A DNA stretch of 64,000 nucleotides from Hymenoscyphus infarciens. Lineage: Eukaryota; Ascomycota; Leotiomycetes; Helotiales; Helotiaceae. Positions 59,772 to 64,000 of the stretch are shown in pieces. The first letter of the stretch is position 1. Each line of letters starts with the position of its first letter. The DNA is taken from the NCBI GenBank assembly GCA_001414345.1, contig LLCB01000042.1:1-64000 (forward strand), written 5' to 3'. The position numbers and the translations under genes are program-made. The notes beneath the pieces are model-generated. The model did not search any database, was not told the DNA's origin, and was given only the letters and a program-made list of their open reading frames with translations.

Positions 59772-60119
59772 TTACGATTTAGACTTTTTGGTGTATCCAG
59801 GACGCCCCACCATACATATCCTTCGAGGTTGCCCATACAATGTCATTCTAGGACAAGACGTACTTGGAACATGAGAGGAGGATGACTTCCTCAAAGTCAC
59901 CTCTGGTATGGAAGCTTCTGGTCTGAATCTTGTCATTTGGTTACCGAAAAGGAAGAAACCACCACCGGCACCGTAACCCGGCCTCCTCCCCCACCAGGAT
60001 ATCTCGCCAGTCGGAGCGATCAACGCCATATTGACGAGCTTTAGCGACGTGCGGTTATGGACCGCAAAATTGACAGGATGTAAGCCGGGCAACTCGACGT
60101 TTACAGATGAGATGCGCAC
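59772..60119 (-). CDS. Hypothetical open frame next to the repeat nest
   Basis: 115 codons from a GTG, open further upstream to about 60215, but with only one internal ATG (MALIAPTG, near residue 32). Composition is protein-like (SVNVELPGLHPVNFAVHNRT, ISWWGRRPGYGAGGGFFLF), with a basic C-terminus ending GYTKKSKS. No family is recognised. It may be the 3' exon of a gene truncated by the repeat nest, or chance. It shares the upstream region of the HET gene. Confidence 0.3.
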   Translation of the reverse strand: MRISSVNVELPGLHPVNFAVHNRTSLKLVNMALIAPTGEISWWGRRPGYGAGGGFFLFGNQMTRFRPEASIPEVTLRKSSSSHVPSTSCPRMTLYGQPRRICMVGRPGYTKKSKS

Positions 60120-60438
60120 CCGACGTAAGTCCGATGCCCAAATAGCTCGGTCGCTCAGGCACGAGCAGGAAAACCCTCTGCTCAGTTTTATTTTATTGGT
60201 TCGAAAGTCTCAACAACGATCAAGTTGCATTGCAAGTCGCGCGAGCAGGCCTCTGAGGACAATATGACGTGGCAGCTAAAGCTGTGCTTCCCACCTCCTC
60301 GCCCCTTGAATTTCATTTTATACCTTCCTTTACCTTGCACGTTGAATTTCTAATCCAGATATATATATATATACTTGTCACTCGGTTTAATTTTCTGATG
60401 TTCTCGCTTGTGTATCAGGCAAAAAAGTTAGCGCAACG
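60120..60438 (+). promoter_or_regulatory. Upstream region of the HET-domain gene
   Basis: A TATATATATATATA tract at about 60360-60373 lies roughly 70 bp before the ATG and could serve as a TATA-like element. A CT-rich segment (60284-60340) precedes it. Confidence 0.4.
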
Positions 60439-62406
60439 ATGTCCAAAGTTCTTCCACCACCCCTGCTCGGAAAACACGAAACCTTTGCTCTCATTAATCC
60501 CGGTACAGAACTTTACTATCGAAAACTAGACTCGCGCAACTTGCTCAAAAACAAAACCCGAGACCATGTAGCCATCTCCTACGTTTGGTCAGAATGGAAA
60601 GAAAACCCTTCTGATCGCTTCCCAAAGTGGGAGCTGGTTCGCGAACGACTCCTCTGGATCGTAGGCGACAAAGCGTCAAAAGCTATGCGCCAGGAGACTG
60701 GCGATGCTTCAACTTGTTGGTTGGACTCGAAATGTATCAATCAAGATTCTGTGAAGAGTAAAACATATTGGATTCCGAGGATGGATCAGATTTACTCGGA
60801 TGCAAAGTGCACCGTCTTGTTGATGAGGGATTCAAGTCTGTCGGTCTTACAACCTATTGCGCAAGGTCTGAAGTGCAATATTAAGACTAAGATTTCCGCG
60901 GTTCATTGGCCACATAGTTGTCTCCTTTCGAGCTGCACCACGCTTCCAGTCTTGTCTGTTGAACAGGAGACTGTGTGTATCGAAGCACTCAAACGCCTTT
61001 TTGAAGGGGCGTGGAGAAAACGAGCTTGGATCTTCCAAGAGATTCTTTTGTCGCATAAATACCTACTCTGCTTCCACAATGGGGAATACATTGAGCTCGG
61101 CGACCTCATTATTATCGCAAACCTGCTTTTACAAACTCACCCAACCGAGACTTGGCTAGGAGACTTCTCAGACTGGGGACGACGCCTCTTCTATCTCAGA
61201 CACTTCAACGCAGAGTCCCAATTTCATCACCTATCCGAGGCAAATCTCCTCCAGATGTCGACAGGACTAGAAGCTACAGTTCCGGCCGACAAGATTTACG
61301 CCCTTTGCGGAATTATGGGACTTAAGAATGTCCCCTACAACATGGAACATTCCTCCGACGAAGCTTTCCAAGTCGTAGTAGAAGAATTAGTGAAGAATGG
61401 CCGTCTAGCATGGCTATATGCAATACCCGCACCCATAAATGACGAGGGAATACACATTAGCGAGGCTGAAATCACACCATTTCTTCTGACCAGACTTGGA
61501 GATAAATTGGTTAGGAATCCGAACAAGATGTATTTCTCCAAAACCTCAATAAGAATTCCGGTTCTGCCTATTGGGAAAATAATACAAACCAAGCCCCTCA
61601 CAGACGCATTCTTCGAGGTATCAAACTGGGTAAAACAGCACAACTCCGTGGACTTTCCAAAGAACCTTGAATATCTCTTCTTCTTCCCAAAAGTTGTTCG
61701 TAGACTCGCTTTGGACCTCATCAACCCCCTCATTACCGATCCCCACTTCGGCGAAATCTGCCTCGGACTTGGGATTCCTCGAGAAAAGGAATCAAGACCA
61801 ACTAGGATATGGAGGATGATAATGGCCTTATGCACCATGGATTTATCTTCGTCATTTCCCCAAACTGTAGAAGGTATCCCAAACCCAGAACAGCAATCTG
61901 CTTTCATCCTCGCGGATTCCGCTGCCAGATCTCTCCAACATCGCTTAAAACTCGTTCAAAATTCCTACCACATGATCTGGTACGATTCGCCACTCATCGC
62001 TCTAACTGTAGGTCTTGGCCCTGTCAGCTGTGAAATAGGCGATACAATCTGCTCCATTCAAGGAGACCAAGAACTCCTCGTCGCAGCCTCTTTCGACGAG
62101 AAACCTGACCTCTCGAAATTTGAAGGAGTAGATGCACATTTCAAGGGTATGATTTACCATCTGGATTCCGTACAGACACTTCAATGGCGTGTAAGAGTTT
62201 TACTCGTCAATACTGTGCTTATACCGGATTATTTTCAACGACCAGTGTTTGGAGATCATCCTTATGGGGATAGGAAAAGGGATTGCAGGTTTGATGAGTG
62301 GATGAAGCCTGGTGCGAAGACAGGGCTGACTTTGCCGGGGTTGTTCGAGACGGTGATGGTGAAGGGGAAGGTGATTTATTTGAACTTGTTGAGGAGGGGA
62401 TTTTAG
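60439..62406 (+). CDS. HET-domain (heterokaryon incompatibility) protein
   Basis: 655 aa, single exon, from an ATG at 60439. The HET domain spans about residues 44-215: VAISYVWSEW (44-53), CWLDSKCINQ (93-102), IPRMDQIYSDAKCTVLLM, and WRKRAWIFQE (192-201) with LLSHKYLLCFHNGEY. These are the blocks that define HET proteins, including the WLD.xCINQ and R.W..QE motifs. The C-terminal 430 residues are family-variable; they include VPADKIYALCGIMGL, typical of HET proteins, and no recognised effector or repeat domain. HET proteins trigger regulated cell death after fusion of genetically different hyphae; whether this one does is unknown. It borders the repeat nest, a common setting for HET genes. 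Confidence 0.92.
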   Translation: MSKVLPPPLLGKHETFALINPGTELYYRKLDSRNLLKNKTRDHVAISYVWSEWKENPSDRFPKWELVRERLLWIVGDKASKAMRQETGDASTCWLDSKCINQDSVKSKTYWIPRMDQIYSDAKCTVLLMRDSSLSVLQPIAQGLKCNIKTKISAVHWPHSCLLSSCTTLPVLSVEQETVCIEALKRLFEGAWRKRAWIFQEILLSHKYLLCFHNGEYIELGDLIIIANLLLQTHPTETWLGDFSDWGRRLFYLRHFNAESQFHHLSEANLLQMSTGLEATVPADKIYALCGIMGLKNVPYNMEHSSDEAFQVVVEELVKNGRLAWLYAIPAPINDEGIHISEAEITPFLLTRLGDKLVRNPNKMYFSKTSIRIPVLPIGKIIQTKPLTDAFFEVSNWVKQHNSVDFPKNLEYLFFFPKVVRRLALDLINPLITDPHFGEICLGLGIPREKESRPTRIWRMIMALCTMDLSSSFPQTVEGIPNPEQQSAFILADSAARSLQHRLKLVQNSYHMIWYDSPLIALTVGLGPVSCEIGDTICSIQGDQELLVAASFDEKPDLSKFEGVDAHFKGMIYHLDSVQTLQWRVRVLLVNTVLIPDYFQRPVFGDHPYGDRKRDCRFDEWMKPGAKTGLTLPGLFETVMVKGKVIYLNLLRRGF

Positions 62407-63352
62407 GTTTGGCTTTCTATTTTGGCAGGATGTCTTAAACTGAGAGTAATATCTCTGTGGTACCTACCAGCTTTTGTCTAAGAATGGTTTCGATTCATTC
62501 CAGTTATTATCAGGCGGTTATAACCTCAGCCGGTCCGATGCCCAGTAGGGAGTATTTAACCCCTCTCTCCTAAACGACTGTCTATTCAGAGTTGCGTTTC
62601 AATTGGAGTTAAAAGGCTGGGATTACACGAATTCTTTGTCACGTGTTCACGACGTTTGGGTTTTGGGTGGAATCTGGAGTGTTGAAAGTCGTCTTTACGA
62701 AATGATGCTGCTGAGTATTGAATATTCGTTCCGTCTATTGGTTCTCCTGCGATTTTTCGTATGGTTTCATTTGCTTTTTCTTCATCATCCACTTATCGAA
62801 CTCTTGTTGTGATGTCTAGCGGCTTCCCCATGACCTTTTTCTTGGAAATGCATGTGTTTTCCATCCAGCCCGATGAGAAAATTGTTGATCACTGCTGCAC
62901 ACATATCTTGGTGCCTGAAGCACTCTCTTCAGAACGTGGTTCTTTCCTTCTTGTTATTCTATTCTAGCGAATCGTTATCCACCTGGGAACCACGTTTTAT
63001 ATCACGTGTGTCTTACATCAAGCTTTCGTTCTTCCTCGACCGGTTTTGGTGACCGGATGTCAAGAGACACAGTCATTGTTTGGAACAGTCATACTGTAGG
63101 AATATCAGCTTGTGAAGTCACTGGGTTAATAAGTCAGGTTTAGACTGACTTAGTTTCACAATATCTGAACACGCACCCATGTAAGTCGTGACTCCACGGC
63201 GTGTATTTTAATGATAGATAAGGTACGCTATAAATTTGAAGGCCCGATAAGTATTTTTTCTCACAGCTGCGTTTTTGGAATTTTGATACTTACGTTTTCT
63301 ATTTCTCCTTCTTCGTCTTTCCTACCATTCTATCTACGCCATACCCCACAAC
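62407..63352. other. Intergenic region between HET and lipase genes
   Basis: 946 bp of balanced DNA. Overlapping short frames on both strands at 62586-62812 lack convincing starts. Presumably the HET 3' UTR and lipase promoter. No RNA gene is recognised. Confidence 0.45.
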
Positions 63353-64000
63353 ATGGATTCTACAGAAGATACCCCACAAGATACCCACCACCTATGCGTC
63401 CTCGTCCATGGGTAACTGGACCATTTCACTCCTGTTCGGGGAAAAAGGAACTAATGTCATCCAGATTCTGGGGAAGTCCCAAAGACCTCCAAGTAATGGC
63501 TCAAACTCTCCAAAATAAAGATCCAACCCTCCACATCCTAATAGCAAAATCCAACAGTGGAAACCTCACCTACGACGGAATCGACATTGGCGGCGAGCGA
63601 ATCTGTAAAGAGATAGAAGAAGAGATTGCAAAGCTATCTGAGGAAGGAAAAGTGATAACAAAATTATCACTAGTAGGGTACTCGCTTGGAGGACTTATAG
63701 CTCGATATACAGCCGGTCTTTTGTATAGCAAGGGATTCTTCAAAACCATCCAACCTATGGTATGAAATCCTTTCTCAAACTTTGTAATTTCATCTGGGAT
63801 ATAGCTGAATGAAAACAGAATTTCACAACCTTCGTCTCACCCCACCTCGGCGTCAGAGCCCCATTGAAAGGCTGGCAAAACGCCCTCTGGAACGTCTTTG
63901 GTGCCCGTACCCTTCTAACATCCGGTTGGCAACTCTTCATGATCGATAAATTTCGCGACACCGGTCGTCCTCTCCTGGAAATCCTCTCTGATCCAAATTC
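63353..64000 (+). CDS. DUF676/ROG1-type serine lipase, 5' part
   Basis: Three exons are visible (63353-63411, 63465-63759, 63819 to the window end), encoding about 178 residues of a longer protein. MDSTEDTPQDTHHLCVLVHG leads into the beta strand and VHG loop of an alpha/beta hydrolase, then FWGSPKDLQVMAQTL. The nucleophile elbow is GYSLGG with S93. Exon 3 begins NFTTFVSPHLGVRAPLKGWQ, then DKFRDTGRPLLEILSDPN, sequences characteristic of the DUF676 family of putative intracellular lipases. Yeast ROG1 is a monoacylglycerol lipase of this group. The remaining catalytic Asp and His must lie beyond 64000. The short exon 1 and its GTAACT donor were chosen because they restore the VHG motif in frame. 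Confidence 0.88.

Noticed and set aside
62586..62812. Frames of about 68 codons on both strands between HET and lipase genes
   Set aside because: The more protein-like minus-strand frame begins at GTG with no ATG, and the plus-strand frame is hydrophobic noise.

Overview
The window looks like nuclear DNA of a filamentous ascomycete (Pezizomycotina; a plant-associated Leotiomycete is my best guess, by inference only). Introns are short (about 45-60 nt) with GTRNGT donors, CTAAY-like branch points and YAG acceptors. The gene families are fungal: Zn(II)2Cys6 regulators, a HET-domain protein, an Egh16-like secreted protein, UTP15 and PRP24. Gene-rich DNA of balanced composition alternates sharply with AT-rich blocks in which CpA/TpG is almost absent, every frame is full of TAA/TAG, and LTR pairs differ mostly by C-to-T/G-to-A changes. 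That is the signature of RIP (repeat-induced point mutation).

Layout. 1-1030: AT-rich tandem array with a 480-bp higher-order period. 1348-1392: long palindrome. 2684-9927: a 13-exon gene for a predicted 2201-aa protein combining a Zn2Cys6 cluster, a bZIP-like basic region, a DUF8035-like block, a homeodomain, Myb/SANT repeats, a C2H2 finger and two C-terminal membrane helices. 10.0-10.6 kb: possible gene remnants. 10713-22.2 kb, housekeeping and metabolic genes: MRPL22 (-), PRP24/SART3-like (+), an AT-hook bZIP factor (+), a four-helix membrane protein (-), a short-chain dehydrogenase (-) and UTP15 (-). 22216-22920: decayed gene at the edge of the first AT-rich block. 22.9-27.1 kb: RIP-mutated block holding a 2690-bp LTR element (311-bp LTRs, 5-bp target-site duplication GTATA).

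28.3-38.6 kb: two tandem BTB-like paralogues (-), a divergent pair of Zn2Cys6 regulators sharing a 285-bp promoter region, and an Egh16-like secreted protein (-). 39214-39620: MITE-like element with 33-bp inverted repeats. 40.64-59.6 kb: 19-kb RIP-mutated retrotransposon nest. A 5791-bp Ty3/gypsy element (45107-50897) and an 8049-bp Ty3/gypsy element (51120-59168) both sit inside an older element of about 2.7 kb (43039-59596). 59.7-64 kb: a weak ORF, a HET-domain gene and the 5' part of a DUF676-type lipase gene running off the window end.

RNA processing and ribosome assembly genes (PRP24, UTP15, MRPL22) form the conserved core. Regulators, the BTB pair, the Egh16-like gene and the HET gene form the more variable part and tend to border the AT-rich blocks. 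All splice models were built by eye from frame continuity and splice-site consensus; no homology search was run.
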